Of a DNA stretch of 64,000 nucleotides, positions 1-9,113 are shown piece by piece (the first letter of the stretch is position 1; every line of letters begins with the position of its first letter). This DNA comes from JAPORY01 sp965215385 (GTDB taxonomy: Bacteria > Pseudomonadota > Alphaproteobacteria > Rhodobacterales > Rhodobacteraceae), in assembly GCA_965215385.1 (NCBI GenBank), contig OZ244059.1:1364001-1428000 (forward strand), read 5' to 3'. The notes beneath the pieces are model-generated. The model was not told where the DNA came from. It did no database searches and saw only the letters and a list, made by a program, of their open reading frames with translations. Both the position numbers and the translations under genes were made by a program.

Positions 1-357
1 ACCTGACAATCCAAGAAGTTCGGCTCTAGCGGCAATGAGTGTTGTCGCAAAAGTCCAACAATTAGAGGCTGCTGTTGCATTCTGACGAGCTGCCGGCGCT
101 GGCTTCGGAATTTACGGCGGCTTGCGGAATCTATGACTTGTGCTGTCTAAGTATAAAGTTGGGCGACCTTTCGAATCGCGACAATGATTGGCGGGTTGAG
201 AATTAGAGTATTGAAGTAGTGTAAGTGCTTCGTATTGAATAGGTGCAGAAGCCAATTTCCGCAATCCTTGCGTCGCTTAGTTTCATCGGACTACAGTCTG
301 TCGGTGCGCAGAAACTGAACGGGTGCTTACGATAATCCAATGCTGTCGAGGAGAACA
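1..357. other. No gene recognised
   Basis: I see no credible coding frame, RNA gene or repeat in this leading stretch. The last part must hold the promoter and leader of the glyoxalase gene; a GAGGAG ribosome-binding site lies at 348-353. Confidence 0.5.
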
Positions 358-786
358 ATGTCGATACAATACCTTCACACCATGGTTCGGGTCAAAGATC
401 TCGAAGCTTCAAAAGCCTTCTTTCAATTGCTCGGGCTGCGTGAAACACGGCGTTCCGAAAACGAGACGGGACGATTCACGCTTGTCTTCATGGCACCGCC
501 TGATCAACTAGAATGCCCTATCGAATTAACCTACAACTGGGATGGCGATGACGGTCTACCGTCAGATAGTCGTCATTTCGGTCACGTCGCCTACGGCGTT
601 AGCAATATCTATGAAACGTGTGCGCATCTGCAGGAAAATGGTGTCACCATCAACCGCCCGCCGAGAGACGGCTATATGGCTTTCATTCGCTCTCCAGATA
701 ATATTTCGGTGGAATTACTGCAAATCGGACAGCCTTTAGCACCAGCCGAACCGTGGCAAAGCATGGCGAATATCGGTCATTGGTAA
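358..786 (+). CDS. gloA: Glyoxalase I (lactoylglutathione lyase), VOC family
   Basis: The 142-residue protein would isomerise the hemithioacetal of methylglyoxal and glutathione to lactoylglutathione in the cytoplasm. It has the two beta-alpha-beta-beta-beta modules of the VOC fold. All four expected metal ligands are visible: His7 (QYLH), Glu56 (PIELT), His76 (HFGH) and Glu119 (SVELL), the H/E/H/E set of GloA. I chose the ATG at 358 because GAGGAG lies just upstream and the protein then begins MSIQYLHTMVRV, as in the family. A start 18 bases further upstream is possible but would contain the ribosome-binding site. The gene stands alone, with no operon partner. The family is certain; glutathione as cofactor is inferred from similarity to GloA rather than other VOC enzymes. 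Confidence 0.88.
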   Translation: MSIQYLHTMVRVKDLEASKAFFQLLGLRETRRSENETGRFTLVFMAPPDQLECPIELTYNWDGDDGLPSDSRHFGHVAYGVSNIYETCAHLQENGVTINRPPRDGYMAFIRSPDNISVELLQIGQPLAPAEPWQSMANIGHW

Positions 787-1017
787 ACCCGATAAGCGAA
801 GCCTCCCGGAGAAAAAAATAAGATAGAGTTTGAGATTTGGGCACTTTGATCTGAGTTCTGCAGCTAATAAGCTATGACCGTGGTCGAGTTGTAATGGATG
901 TCTGGTCTTCGGCTCTGTCCTGCAATGACGGCTCCATCGTCTGCTTTTTGCTCATCACAGGTGAAGGTATGAATTTCTTGAAACAACAGGGGGTTCTCGA
1001 CCGCTCCTCCTTTGTAG

Positions 1018-1343
1018 TTGGCAAATTTTTCGAAGCGAGCACAATGTTTGATCGCCTTGTCGATAGCCTCTGCGGTTAATATCGGCACAGAGTCCTATGC
1101 CGAATATCGAAATGAAATCGTATTTTCGGACACAAAATCTGCAACTGGTGACGACGGCGAGCAAGCGGCAAGCAAACTCACTGTGGTTATCAATCCGATT
1201 ATCGGCGCAACCCCGATCATATTCGGTTCTCTTGGGAAGCTGTTAATCATGCTGAAAATGTTACTTTCAAGGACAATCTGAATGGCGATCAGGGGAGCGT
1301 TACCCTAAGCAGGCGTGCAAGCCAAGAAGCAGTGAAATGGTAG
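1018..1343 (+). pseudogene. Possible decayed small secreted protein
   Basis: I do not recognise this protein. One frame starts at 1018 with a basic N-terminus and a signal-peptide-like segment (LIALSIASAVN, then ESYA followed by E). It runs to about 1220. Another frame then continues through FSWEAVNHAENVTFKDN and QGSVTLSRRASQEAVKW to a TAG at 1341-1343. The polar, strand-like composition after the hydrophobic segment and the smooth continuation across frames suggest a short exported protein broken by one indel near 1220-1230. No ribosome-binding site is clear and there is no neighbour in the same direction. This could also be chance. Confidence 0.3.
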
Positions 1344-1346
1344 TGG

Positions 1347-1676
1347 GCAGGAACTATGAGGTTTGACTGAAGGTGTCAATTGATTGCAGGAGAAACGCTC
1401 TGGCGGTATTGTCGTAGGGCTCAAATGCTGACTTCGTACTCGTTAATTCCGACGATAATGACATGATAATACGGCGCAAGTGCACGAGCACCGCAGAGTC
1501 AGTCTATTCGGTGCCCTATTCGTGGGCAAAAACGCTCATCGGAGAGCAATCTCGTATTCGACTCGCGAAATTCGAACCGACGGGCCAACAGTTTAGTCGA
1601 TAGCGAAATGCGTGCCTGATGCGGCGGCTATTTTGGTAAAGCCTTTTGACCAAAATGGCGCTTGCTTGACGCCGTT
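1347..1676. other. No gene recognised
   Basis: This stretch downstream of the rpiA stop codon shows no coding frame with family resemblance and no strong hairpin. Confidence 0.5.
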
Positions 1677-2441
1677 TTATCGATTTGCCGATGCCATAGA
1701 ACGGATGTCTACTTTTCTGGTGACGACAGAGCCACTTTGAGCCGTATGAATTTCAACCAAACCATCGCTATGTCCGACAACAATCACATCGGCGTAGTCA
1801 ACGAAAAGTCCGTTCTCAACGACACCAGGTATTTGATTGAGCCTTTCGTCGAGTTGGCGAGCATTATTGATTGTGGATAAATGTAAATCCACGATATAAT
1901 TTCCATAATCGGAAATAAATGGCTCGTTTCCCCTTGCTCGCAACACTATCCTGCTATCATCCAAGTTCGTCAGCGAAAGGTCGTCACCGATCTTTGCTCG
2001 CGTCAGCTTCCAGCCGAATTTTACAATCTCCACAGGCAACGGAAATTTGCCCAAAACCGGCACTTGCTTTCGATTGTCAGCGATGATGACTAGTCGATCC
2101 GATGCGGCGGCAACAATTTTTTCTCCGAGTAGTGCTCCCCCTCCCCCCTTTACTAGGTCAAAGTTAGAATCGAACTCATCGGTACCGTCGATGGTCAAGT
2201 CGATGGTTGATATCTCGTTAAGCGGAATAACACTCAACTTTTCGGATTTCGCCAACACCGCAATCTCGCTAGAGGTCGCAACTGCCCGAAATTCAAGGTT
2301 TTCGCGGCGGATACGTTCACCCAGACACTTCACCAGCCATGACGCAGTTGAGCCGGAACCAAGACCGATTACCATGCCGCTTTCGACGAGTGTCGATGCG
2401 TACTTTGCAGCAGCCAGCTTGGCGCCGTCTATATCAAGCAA
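1677..2441 (-). CDS. rpiA: Ribose-5-phosphate isomerase A
   Basis: Interconverts ribose 5-phosphate and ribulose 5-phosphate in the pentose phosphate pathway. Family motifs are intact: the phosphate-binding loop GLGSGSTA (residues 26-33), DGTDEFD (85-91) and KGGGGALLGEK (98-108) with the catalytic Glu at 107. At 254 residues it is slightly longer than the usual 220-235, mainly at the C-terminus. The frame opens with TTG at 2441. An in-frame TGA lies about 14 codons upstream with no ATG between, so TTG is the most likely start, although no strong ribosome-binding site is seen. It is monocistronic here. It is functionally linked to the two split transketolases later in the window, since both act in pentose phosphate chemistry. 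Confidence 0.92.
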   Translation of the reverse strand: MLDIDGAKLAAAKYASTLVESGMVIGLGSGSTASWLVKCLGERIRRENLEFRAVATSSEIAVLAKSEKLSVIPLNEISTIDLTIDGTDEFDSNFDLVKGGGGALLGEKIVAAASDRLVIIADNRKQVPVLGKFPLPVEIVKFGWKLTRAKIGDDLSLTNLDDSRIVLRARGNEPFISDYGNYIVDLHLSTINNARQLDERLNQIPGVVENGLFVDYADVIVVGHSDGLVEIHTAQSGSVVTRKVDIRSMASANR

Positions 2442-3110
2442 TTTTTCTATCGGGTTTATTGGTTGGTAATAGTTTATCGGTCATCATCGCAAGCTTCTCC
2501 CTTTTGCTGTGCTCGGCAACCGCAATTTGGGCACCCGTTCGCCTTCGACCTGCAGCCGGAAAATGTAAGGGTTCTGGTATTCGGCTAGTGAGTTGCGGTC
2601 AGGCAACCGTAAGAATTTCTTGAAAACCAAGCAGCGGCGATTCCAATGTTAAATGGTTACCGCGACCTGAACCACTGTGAGAGATGCCATATTGTTGTTT
2701 TGAAGAAAAGAGGCTTTTCGGATCGGACCATCGTGACAGCGATGAGATGCCGCAGGCGATACCGCCTTAATCACCTTGATCCAAATAGACTGCATTCCGC
2801 TTCGCTTGCGCTCTGCTGATGTCTGCTTTAGTATGCATCTGTGATCTGCCGTAATGGACGCACATAACTTTGCGAACTGCTTCGGCTCACTGGCATTTCA
2901 CCGCAGCCTCTCCGCTAGATATAATTCTGAAGCGAAAAACTTGGTCAAGAATTTCGGTTTTGAGTCATTTGGCAAATCAATCCACTGGAGTCGCCGCAAA
3001 GATTGGAGCTTCGTCCTATATTTTCAACTTGGTTCGGGAAAATTCGACGCGCAGCAGAACACTAAGCGTTCTTGCTTGAATTTCCGTTCCCCCTCTACGG
3101 TTATGCATCC
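2442..3110. other. Intergenic, no gene recognised
   Basis: About 670 bases between the rpiA start and the thermonuclease-like gene. Short open frames on the plus strand (for example 2854-3114) resemble nothing known to me. The 3' end may hold degraded N-terminal coding sequence of the nuclease, because that protein lacks the leader usual in its family. Confidence 0.45.
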
Positions 3111-3641
3111 ATGAGTTCAGGTCGTTTGATTGATGCCGACACGCTGGATCTGCCCGGTCACGGTCCGGCCCGGTTTAAAGGAGTAGATGCCCCAGAGAAC
3201 GGACAAGTGGCGATTGATGCAAATGGTCGTGCTTTTGATGCAGGCAAAGCTGCTACCGAGGCCTTAGCTGCGTATCTGCGTTACAGTCAGAAGGCGGGAT
3301 GGAAAATTGTAATTGAGGAGGCCGCAACTGGTAGGGATCGCTATGGTCGGACACTGGTCAGTGTCCGGCTTGAACGCGGTCGCGAACGGGAAGATGTTTG
3401 CGCTTGGATGGTTGCCAATGGCTGGGCGGTTGCGGAGTACGGGCCGCCGGATTATAGCCACGAGGAAGATCATGCGCGTCGCAACCGGATCGGCTTATGG
3501 GCAGGGCAATGGCAGCGACCGTCTGAGTGGCGTGCGGCAGGTCGCCGCAAACCTGCATCCTCACCGCGAAGACGGAGTCAGAGTCGGTCAATGAGTTGGT
3601 CGCGGCTGCTTCGCAGCCTGTTCCGAGGGTTTAAAATCTGA
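3111..3641 (+). CDS. Staphylococcal-nuclease-like (SNase domain) protein
   Basis: A 176-residue SNase-fold protein that would cleave DNA or RNA with calcium. Catalytic features are present: DADTL (residues 8-12), Arg21 in RFKGVDAPE with the acidic residues of DAPE (26-29), and DRYGR with the second catalytic Arg at 80. The C-terminal part carries the usual Y...E..A+..R.GLWAG signature, then a basic Arg/Ser-rich tail (about residues 140-165). The ATG at 3111 is used because the frame upstream has only a weak TTG at 3072 and no ribosome-binding site. Most bacterial homologues are exported, so loss of a signal peptide is possible and the copy may be 5'-truncated. Confidence 0.72.
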   Translation: MSSGRLIDADTLDLPGHGPARFKGVDAPENGQVAIDANGRAFDAGKAATEALAAYLRYSQKAGWKIVIEEAATGRDRYGRTLVSVRLERGREREDVCAWMVANGWAVAEYGPPDYSHEEDHARRNRIGLWAGQWQRPSEWRAAGRRKPASSPRRRSQSRSMSWSRLLRSLFRGFKI

Positions 3642-3994
3642 GATCACTTTCCGCATCAGTGCGCCCAATCTCGACCGCACCGAGTCGCGCAAAGTCTGAC
3701 TGTCCCGGCAATGTCAATCGTCCCAACCCGAGTCGCTGCTGAACTGCGGTACTGTCGGATTCGCTACCGCTGAACCTCGAGAGAGCTAGGAACCGACCCG
3801 CCAACAAACTTATCAGCGGCCTCCTACCTCTCAATTGTGCAAGTATAATCCGTGATAGTCAACGTCGCGCTGGGTCCCGCAACGAATTAACGAGCGTGCG
3901 ATACCGTCCCCGATCGATTGCCGCTATCCATCTTGAAGATCCGCCCCAAATAGCACAGTATAAATTTCACTTTTGTAAATGGCTCAGTGTTCGC
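3642..3994. other. Intergenic, no gene recognised
   Basis: Convergent region between the nuclease and sdhE genes. I find no convincing coding frame or U-rich terminator. Confidence 0.5.
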
Positions 3995-4276
3995 TCACTG
4001 CGAGCAGAACCTACCTTTTACCCGTTGACTGTCCAAAACGATTTCCGCAATTAGGGTGCGAAAGACGGTCGGCACAGCAGTCTGACCCGTGAGCCAATCA
4101 TACAAGTCGTGATCATTTTCTTCCAAAAGCGTCTCATAAAGGGACAACTCTTCAGCACTCATGGCGTCAAGATGCGCTTTCGCAAAAGCCCCCAGAATCA
4201 GATCCATTTCTCGGATTCCCCGGCGCACCGACCGTAACCGCAGCTTTTTCTTCTGAGTCTCAAACACCGGGTTCAT
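3995..4276 (-). CDS. sdhE: FAD assembly factor SdhE (DUF339)
   Basis: A 93-residue cytoplasmic protein of the SdhE/Sdh5 family, which promotes covalent attachment of FAD to the succinate dehydrogenase flavoprotein. The diagnostic RGxxEMD motif is present as RRGIREMDLILGAF (about residues 18-31), followed by the helical YETLLEENDHDLYDWLTG segment typical of the family. It overlaps the 3' end of the upstream XRE regulator by 17 bases, so the two are probably co-transcribed and translationally coupled. In many alphaproteobacteria sdhE sits beside recG or mfd; neither is seen here. Confidence 0.9.
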   Translation of the reverse strand: MNPVFETQKKKLRLRSVRRGIREMDLILGAFAKAHLDAMSAEELSLYETLLEENDHDLYDWLTGQTAVPTVFRTLIAEIVLDSQRVKGRFCSQ

Positions 4277-4673
4277 AGCGATTGTTTCTTACGATTAAGT
4301 TTAATCGCGATTGCAGTTTTGCCGCCCGACCTTCGGCAGCCAGTAGCGCATCGCGCAAATCACGCAACTCAAGCGCGATTGCATTCAACTCTGCGGCCGC
4401 AGAAGCCAATTCATTCGGGGGACTCTCGGTGCCGTCCCCGCCGCCATTGAGAAGCCACATAATTGATACATTGAGCACGCCCGCCATCATTGATAACTTA
4501 TTAGCTCGCGGCTCCGATCGATCTGCTTCCCAAGCCACAACGGTATCGCGATGAACGCCTAGTCTCCGAGCCAGAGCCGTACGCGTCATACTTGCGGCCT
4601 CCCGCGCACCAGCGACACGATCACCAAAGGTAGCCGTTTCTTCGCCGAACCAATCAGAATTAATCTTTGCCAT
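4260..4673 (-). CDS. XRE-family helix-turn-helix regulator
   Basis: A 137-residue cytoplasmic DNA-binding protein. After a short lead (MAKINSDWFGEETATFGDR) comes an HTH_3 domain, with ALARRLGVHRDTVVAWE as the recognition region, then LNVSIMWLLNGGGDG and a C-terminal Ala/Leu/Glu-rich helix that could form a coiled coil for dimerisation. This arrangement is common in alphaproteobacteria. The ATG at 4673 fits the family start; the frame extends further upstream but that part is not conserved-looking. The gene is divergent from the aminotransferase, with fewer than 90 bases between, so a shared or autoregulated promoter is plausible. Targets are unknown. Confidence 0.82.
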   Translation of the reverse strand: MAKINSDWFGEETATFGDRVAGAREAASMTRTALARRLGVHRDTVVAWEADRSEPRANKLSMMAGVLNVSIMWLLNGGGDGTESPPNELASAAAELNAIALELRDLRDALLAAEGRAAKLQSRLNLIVRNNRYEPGV

Positions 4674-4760
4674 CGCTTTACTCTGAACCAAGGTGTTGCA
4701 TGCTGCGGGTTTTCTGCGAGGTATCATGGTTCCGTCACCGATGCAATTCGAAGGATAATA

Positions 4761-5963
4761 ATGACTGTGCTTGCAAACCGAATGCGCAAGGTTGCAGCTT
4801 CGCCAACGAGCCGGATGGCCGATTTGGCGCGAAATATGCAAGCCGCAGGACGCGATGTCATTTCGCTAGCGGCGGGCGAACCAGACTTTGATACGCCAAA
4901 GTCCATTCGTGACGCCGCTATTGCCGCCATAGAGGCTGGGAAAACTCGATACACCGCCGTTGACGGTATTGTTGAACTAAAAGACGCAATTATTGCCAAA
5001 TTTGCTCGAGATAATCGCTTGCATTACACGCGTGAGGAAATCTCTGTTGCTACTGGCGGTAAGCAGATTCTCTTCAATGCGCTGTTAGCAACAATCAATC
5101 CTGGTGATGAAGTAATTATCGGTGCTCCCTATTGGGTTAGCTATCCAGACATGATTAGAATCGCTGGCGGAACCCCAAAAATTGTTCAAACCAAGTCTGA
5201 TGGCTTTAAAATCGCCCCTGAAGATCTCAACGACGCGATCAGCGAAAACACGAAGTGGGTCATCGTTAATTCACCCGCCAATCCAACCGGAGCGGTGTAT
5301 TCACGCTACGAACTCAACGGCTTGGCAGAAGTTTTGTTAGAGCACCCGCACGTTTGGGTGCTAACTGATGATATCTACGAGCCAATTATCTACGATGACG
5401 TTGAATTTCATACCGTGGCTGAAGTCGAGCCACAGCTCAAGCAACGGACCCTGACCTGCAACGGTTGTTCAAAGGCGTACGCGATGACTGGATGGCGCCT
5501 TGGTTATGCTGGCGGGCCTAAAGAACTAATCGCCGCGATGCGAAAGCTACAATCACAATCGACCTCTAACCCCTGCTCGATTAGTCAATGGGCAGCGGTC
5601 GCAGCACTGACAAGCCCGCAAGAGACTATTCAAGAGAATAATCAGGTCTTTCAGCAACGGCGTGATTTAGTCGTCAGCTTGTTAAATGCTACAAACTTGA
5701 TCAAATGTGACGTGCCCGACGGTGCCTTCTACGCCTATCCAGCGCTGCACAACGTCATTGGAATGACCACAGCGGATGGCGTAAAGCTTGACAACGATAG
5801 CATATTTGCCGAAAAATTGCTTGCGGATGCCGGCGTCGCGGTTGTTTGCGGCGCAGCATTCGGTTTGTCCCCGTATTTCCGCGTGAGCTTTGCGGCCTCA
5901 CAATCGGAATTAGAGATCGCTTGCACCCGAATCCAAAATTTCTGTCAGAGTTTATCGAACTGA
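4761..5963 (+). CDS. Class I PLP aminotransferase (aspartate/aromatic type)
   Basis: A 400-residue cytoplasmic fold-type I aminotransferase, most like the alphaproteobacterial aspartate aminotransferase (AatA/AspC Ib subgroup, some with prephenate activity). The PLP lysine is Lys238 in SKAYAMTGWRLGY. NSPANPTG (170-177) contains the conserved Asn, and TDDIYE (202-207) has the Asp that contacts the pyridine nitrogen. The Arg of YFRVSFA near the C-terminus binds the substrate carboxylate. AGGAT lies a few bases before the ATG. It is divergent from the XRE gene. Substrate beyond aspartate/2-oxoglutarate cannot be decided from sequence alone. Confidence 0.9.
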   Translation: MTVLANRMRKVAASPTSRMADLARNMQAAGRDVISLAAGEPDFDTPKSIRDAAIAAIEAGKTRYTAVDGIVELKDAIIAKFARDNRLHYTREEISVATGGKQILFNALLATINPGDEVIIGAPYWVSYPDMIRIAGGTPKIVQTKSDGFKIAPEDLNDAISENTKWVIVNSPANPTGAVYSRYELNGLAEVLLEHPHVWVLTDDIYEPIIYDDVEFHTVAEVEPQLKQRTLTCNGCSKAYAMTGWRLGYAGGPKELIAAMRKLQSQSTSNPCSISQWAAVAALTSPQETIQENNQVFQQRRDLVVSLLNATNLIKCDVPDGAFYAYPALHNVIGMTTADGVKLDNDSIFAEKLLADAGVAVVCGAAFGLSPYFRVSFAASQSELEIACTRIQNFCQSLSN

Positions 5964-5969
5964 CGGCCT

Positions 5970-5985
5970 CTGCGGTCGCCCGCAG
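5970..5985. terminator. Small GC-rich hairpin between convergent genes
   Basis: Perfect 6 bp stem CTGCGG/CCGCAG with a TCGC loop just after the aminotransferase stop codon, in the gap to the convergent MATE gene. There is no downstream U-tract, so an intrinsic terminator is only possible. Confidence 0.3.
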
Positions 5986-6063
5986 GACATTCGTCTGCAC
6001 GTCCACAGCGGCGAAATTCGTTGTTTCATTGACCAACGATCGCTCCCGTTAACGCATTAAAGT

Positions 6064-7440
6064 CTACGCCGTTTTCCCGACGATTGTGAGGCCGCTGCGC
6101 CAAAACCGAAACATGAGTGCGCAACCAGCGCACGCGAGACCGATCACAAGACCCAACCAGATGCCGATCTCTCCATAGCCAAGCGTAAAGCCTAACACGT
6201 AACTCGCTGGAATACCGACGGCGATATAGCTGAAACCAGCAATTGCCATCGGAACACTGGTGTCTTGAAGACCTCGCAGCAAACCAAGTGCAATAACCTG
6301 CGCACCATCAACGAGTTGAAACAACGCCGCCACCGCAAGCAGTGCTGACCCCAATACGATGATCTCGGCCCGCGCTCGATCATTTTGTTCCAAAAATGCT
6401 CCGACCAGATATTCGGGGGCCAGAAGGAAAGCGAGTATCGTTAGAAGCGCAATTACCAAAGACAATACGATAACCGCCATTGCGGCACGGATAGCGAAAA
6501 TCCTATCTTCTTGCGCGAATGCTTGTGCAACCCTTATGGTTGCGACGTTGGATAGTCCCAGATGCACCATAAAGGTTGCACTTGCCAACTGAACCGCAAT
6601 GCCGTGCGCTGCGAGCGGAATGGTGCCTAACCAACCCATCATGAGTGCTGACGCAGCAAACAAACTGACCTCACTCAGATGGGTCACACCAATCGGCAAC
6701 CCAAGGCGAAATACGCGGTGTACCATGTCCCAATCGAGCCGCCAGATTCGGGCGAACAGGGTATGTTGCGGCAATACCTGTAGAGCGTAAATGGCCATGC
6801 CGAGCAACGCAACGGTCTGGGTTATAACTGAGGAGATAGCAGCACCCTGCAAGCCTAATTCTGGTGCGCCATAATATCCGAAAATGAGCAAATAGTTGGC
6901 AATGGCATTAATAACTGCTGACAAAACCGTCATCCACAAGACCACCTTAGCGCGTTCAAGAGCAGCCAGGTAACTTCTAAGCACCATCATGTTTAGCATC
7001 GGAAAGAGGCTCCATCCAGCGATGCGCAGGTATTCTTGTGCCGCCTGCGATATCTCTGGTGCTTGACCGAGTAAGATCAGGAGCGGCTTCGACCACCAAA
7101 GAAAGGGCATTGAGGCGATCGAAAACACCACTGAGAGCCAGAGGCCCATCCGTGTTGATCGGCGTACGCCAGCCTCATCACCAGCGGCATCGTAAGCCGC
7201 AACCATCGGCATGATTGCCAATGCGAATCCGGCCCCGAGCAAGAAAAAAACGTAGAGATACGTCCCTGCCAGCGTTACGGCGGCCAAGGCGTCAACCGCG
7301 TACCATCCGAGCATTACCGCGTCGGTCAGTCCGATAGCGAATTGGGCAAGATAACCGCCAATCAGTGGCAAGCCGAGAATCAGGCTCGCACGGGCGTGCC
7401 ATAGGTAATTTGGTTGATGCTGTAACATCGGAGCCATCAC
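6064..7440 (-). CDS. MATE-family multidrug/cation antiporter
   Basis: A 458-residue inner-membrane protein with about twelve hydrophobic segments in two six-helix halves, as in NorM-type transporters, which exchange Na+ or H+ for organic cations. The first helix carries the typical LPLIGGYLAQFAIGLTDAVMLGWY pattern, with the second half beginning near LGLPIGVTHLSEVSLF. Length and hydrophobicity match the family. It starts at an ATG just after CATCGGAGCC in the reading direction; two Met codons are possible (7440 or 7437). It is a single gene, convergent with the aminotransferase. Substrate cannot be predicted. Confidence 0.88.
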   Translation of the reverse strand: MMAPMLQHQPNYLWHARASLILGLPLIGGYLAQFAIGLTDAVMLGWYAVDALAAVTLAGTYLYVFFLLGAGFALAIMPMVAAYDAAGDEAGVRRSTRMGLWLSVVFSIASMPFLWWSKPLLILLGQAPEISQAAQEYLRIAGWSLFPMLNMMVLRSYLAALERAKVVLWMTVLSAVINAIANYLLIFGYYGAPELGLQGAAISSVITQTVALLGMAIYALQVLPQHTLFARIWRLDWDMVHRVFRLGLPIGVTHLSEVSLFAASALMMGWLGTIPLAAHGIAVQLASATFMVHLGLSNVATIRVAQAFAQEDRIFAIRAAMAVIVLSLVIALLTILAFLLAPEYLVGAFLEQNDRARAEIIVLGSALLAVAALFQLVDGAQVIALGLLRGLQDTSVPMAIAGFSYIAVGIPASYVLGFTLGYGEIGIWLGLVIGLACAGCALMFRFWRSGLTIVGKTA

Positions 7441-7519
7441 CGCTTCAGCTCAACTCGGCTCGCGCTGAATTAAGCGCATACCGCACGAGCCAAGTGTGCT
7501 TGTGATAATCGTATTGAGT

Positions 7520-8419
7520 TCAGGATAGTTGCAGCATTAGGTGCATGAAAACCGTCGCGAGGACAAGACCGAAGGCGAGTTCAAGCAGAGCCGTTATTGA
7601 TTGCACCCGCGCACCCCCGACGAAGAGAAATGTTGACTGACGCAAGGTGACAGCCGCGACCGCGATAACAATGGTTACCATTGCTGTTCCGATCGCCATT
7701 ACGACTGCGCCCGCAATACCAACCAAGCCAATCCCCATCTGCGCTGTCAGAAAAAGCAGAAATACGGCCCCCGTGCACGGTCTTGCGGCGATCGCACCAA
7801 TCATGATTGTAGCGTCGCGCCATGATTGCAGCGCGGCGATATCAGCGGCCGTCGGGGCATGTTTGTGCCGACAACCGGTGCCGGTTTCGCTATAAGCGGG
7901 GGTTGATCTTTTCTTGCCGTTTGAGACTTCGCTGATCAATCGCCGACCCCCGCGATAGACCAAAAGCAGTCCGAGCAGGGATATGAGACCAAACGACGCG
8001 GGTGTTAACCATTCTTCGACCGTCTTTTCGAGTCGTGTCCGCCCCCATGCGAGTAACCACAAGCCGCTATACACTAAGATTATTGCCGTCAGTGTCTGTG
8101 CAAGCGATGATAGCAGAGCGAGTACTGACAACTTTATCGCGCTCACACGGTGCAGCACGCCGTAGGTGCCAATTATCATTTTTCCATGGCCCGGCCCCAC
8201 GGAGTGTGCGACCCCGTAAACAAAGCAAAGTGTCAGCAGCGTTATGACCGCCTCGGGTGCCCCGCTTCGTAAGGCTCGCAAGACACTCGACAAGGCGGCT
8301 TGCGTTTCTTTTTGAATGTGTGCAGCTGTTTGTACCAACCAGTCAGAGCCATTGAATCCCCAAAGCCAGATTGTTGCGATCAAAGCAATCGAAGCACCGA
8401 CCAGTGTCAACCACCGCAT
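7520..8419 (-). CDS. NicO/RcnA-family nickel/cobalt transporter
   Basis: A 299-residue inner-membrane transporter with about six hydrophobic helices. Family signatures are visible: HSVGPGHGK in the first conserved helix (metal-binding His residues) and ARPCTGAVFLLF in the second half. A cytoplasmic loop rich in His and Cys (GTGCRHKHA) separates the halves. It overlaps the upstream DUF1007 gene by 13 bases, the usual pairing in proteobacteria, so the two are translationally coupled and likely form one import or export unit. Direction of transport and metal (Ni, Co or Zn) are not determined by the sequence. Confidence 0.85.
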   Translation of the reverse strand: MRWLTLVGASIALIATIWLWGFNGSDWLVQTAAHIQKETQAALSSVLRALRSGAPEAVITLLTLCFVYGVAHSVGPGHGKMIIGTYGVLHRVSAIKLSVLALLSSLAQTLTAIILVYSGLWLLAWGRTRLEKTVEEWLTPASFGLISLLGLLLVYRGGRRLISEVSNGKKRSTPAYSETGTGCRHKHAPTAADIAALQSWRDATIMIGAIAARPCTGAVFLLFLTAQMGIGLVGIAGAVVMAIGTAMVTIVIAVAAVTLRQSTFLFVGGARVQSITALLELAFGLVLATVFMHLMLQLS

Positions 8420-9102
8420 TGTATGAGCGCCGTATCCGCAAACACTTCACCAATCTCTGGAAATTCTGCTTCGACTGCTGTGATCGGAATGACCGAGAGG
8501 TGCTCTTCGAGCAAGTTTTGCGCCGCCTTCAGATCGGCAACAATGATGTCAGCGTTACAGCGATGACCAGCGTCAATGTTGGGGTTTAACTCATAGTAAG
8601 TATAGTAGGTTGGATCATAAGCTTTCAGCGTCAGCCCGTCAGCTGCAATTGGCTCGTTCAGGGGGCGATAATGAGTCGAAATGATGCGTGCATCTTGCAC
8701 AATGACGCCGCGACCTTCTGGAATACCTAAAGCCACGTGCTTGTTTCCGTGCTGCAAAAAAACGTCGCCAACGAAACCCTCTACCCAGTGCAGATCAAAA
8801 CCATCCAACTGGTTTAGTTCAACTGCAGTGAGCCTACCGTCGTAGTCACGATCAAGACCTAAGTCTTCAAAAGTTAGCATTGAGTAAAACTCGTCATAGG
8901 ACCAACTTACTTCCACCCCGATGACATCTTTGGCGTCGTTAAAAACGAGACCGATTGAGGTTTCGACGAATACATGCGGGTGGGCGAATGTCGCAGTGGG
9001 TATCATTACCGATCCCAAAAGGACGAAGCTACTAAAGAACAGTCGCCGCGGCACACGACTAAAGATGGCAAGGATACGCTGTAAATGGGAAGATCGACGC
9101 AT
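8407..9102 (-). CDS. DUF1007 periplasmic protein
   Basis: A 231-residue exported protein of the DUF1007 family, normally encoded beside NicO-type transporters and proposed to handle the metal in the periplasm. A signal peptide is visible (basic start, FFSSFVLLGSVMIPTATFA, then HPHVFVE). The mature protein starts with the characteristic HPHVFV, where the histidines may bind metal. An EF-hand-like stretch DRDYDGRLTAVE lies near the middle, and YDPTYY precedes the C-terminal part. It is upstream of and overlaps the NicO gene. The molecular role is not established. Confidence 0.82.
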   Translation of the reverse strand: MRRSSHLQRILAIFSRVPRRLFFSSFVLLGSVMIPTATFAHPHVFVETSIGLVFNDAKDVIGVEVSWSYDEFYSMLTFEDLGLDRDYDGRLTAVELNQLDGFDLHWVEGFVGDVFLQHGNKHVALGIPEGRGVIVQDARIISTHYRPLNEPIAADGLTLKAYDPTYYTYYELNPNIDAGHRCNADIIVADLKAAQNLLEEHLSVIPITAVEAEFPEIGEVFADTALIQCGG

Positions 9103-9113
9103 TCACGCCTCAC

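Noticed and set aside
2139..2149. C/T-rich run inside rpiA as another phase-variation tract
   Set aside because: It is interrupted, lies inside the conserved GGGG motif-coding part of the gene, and the frame is intact.
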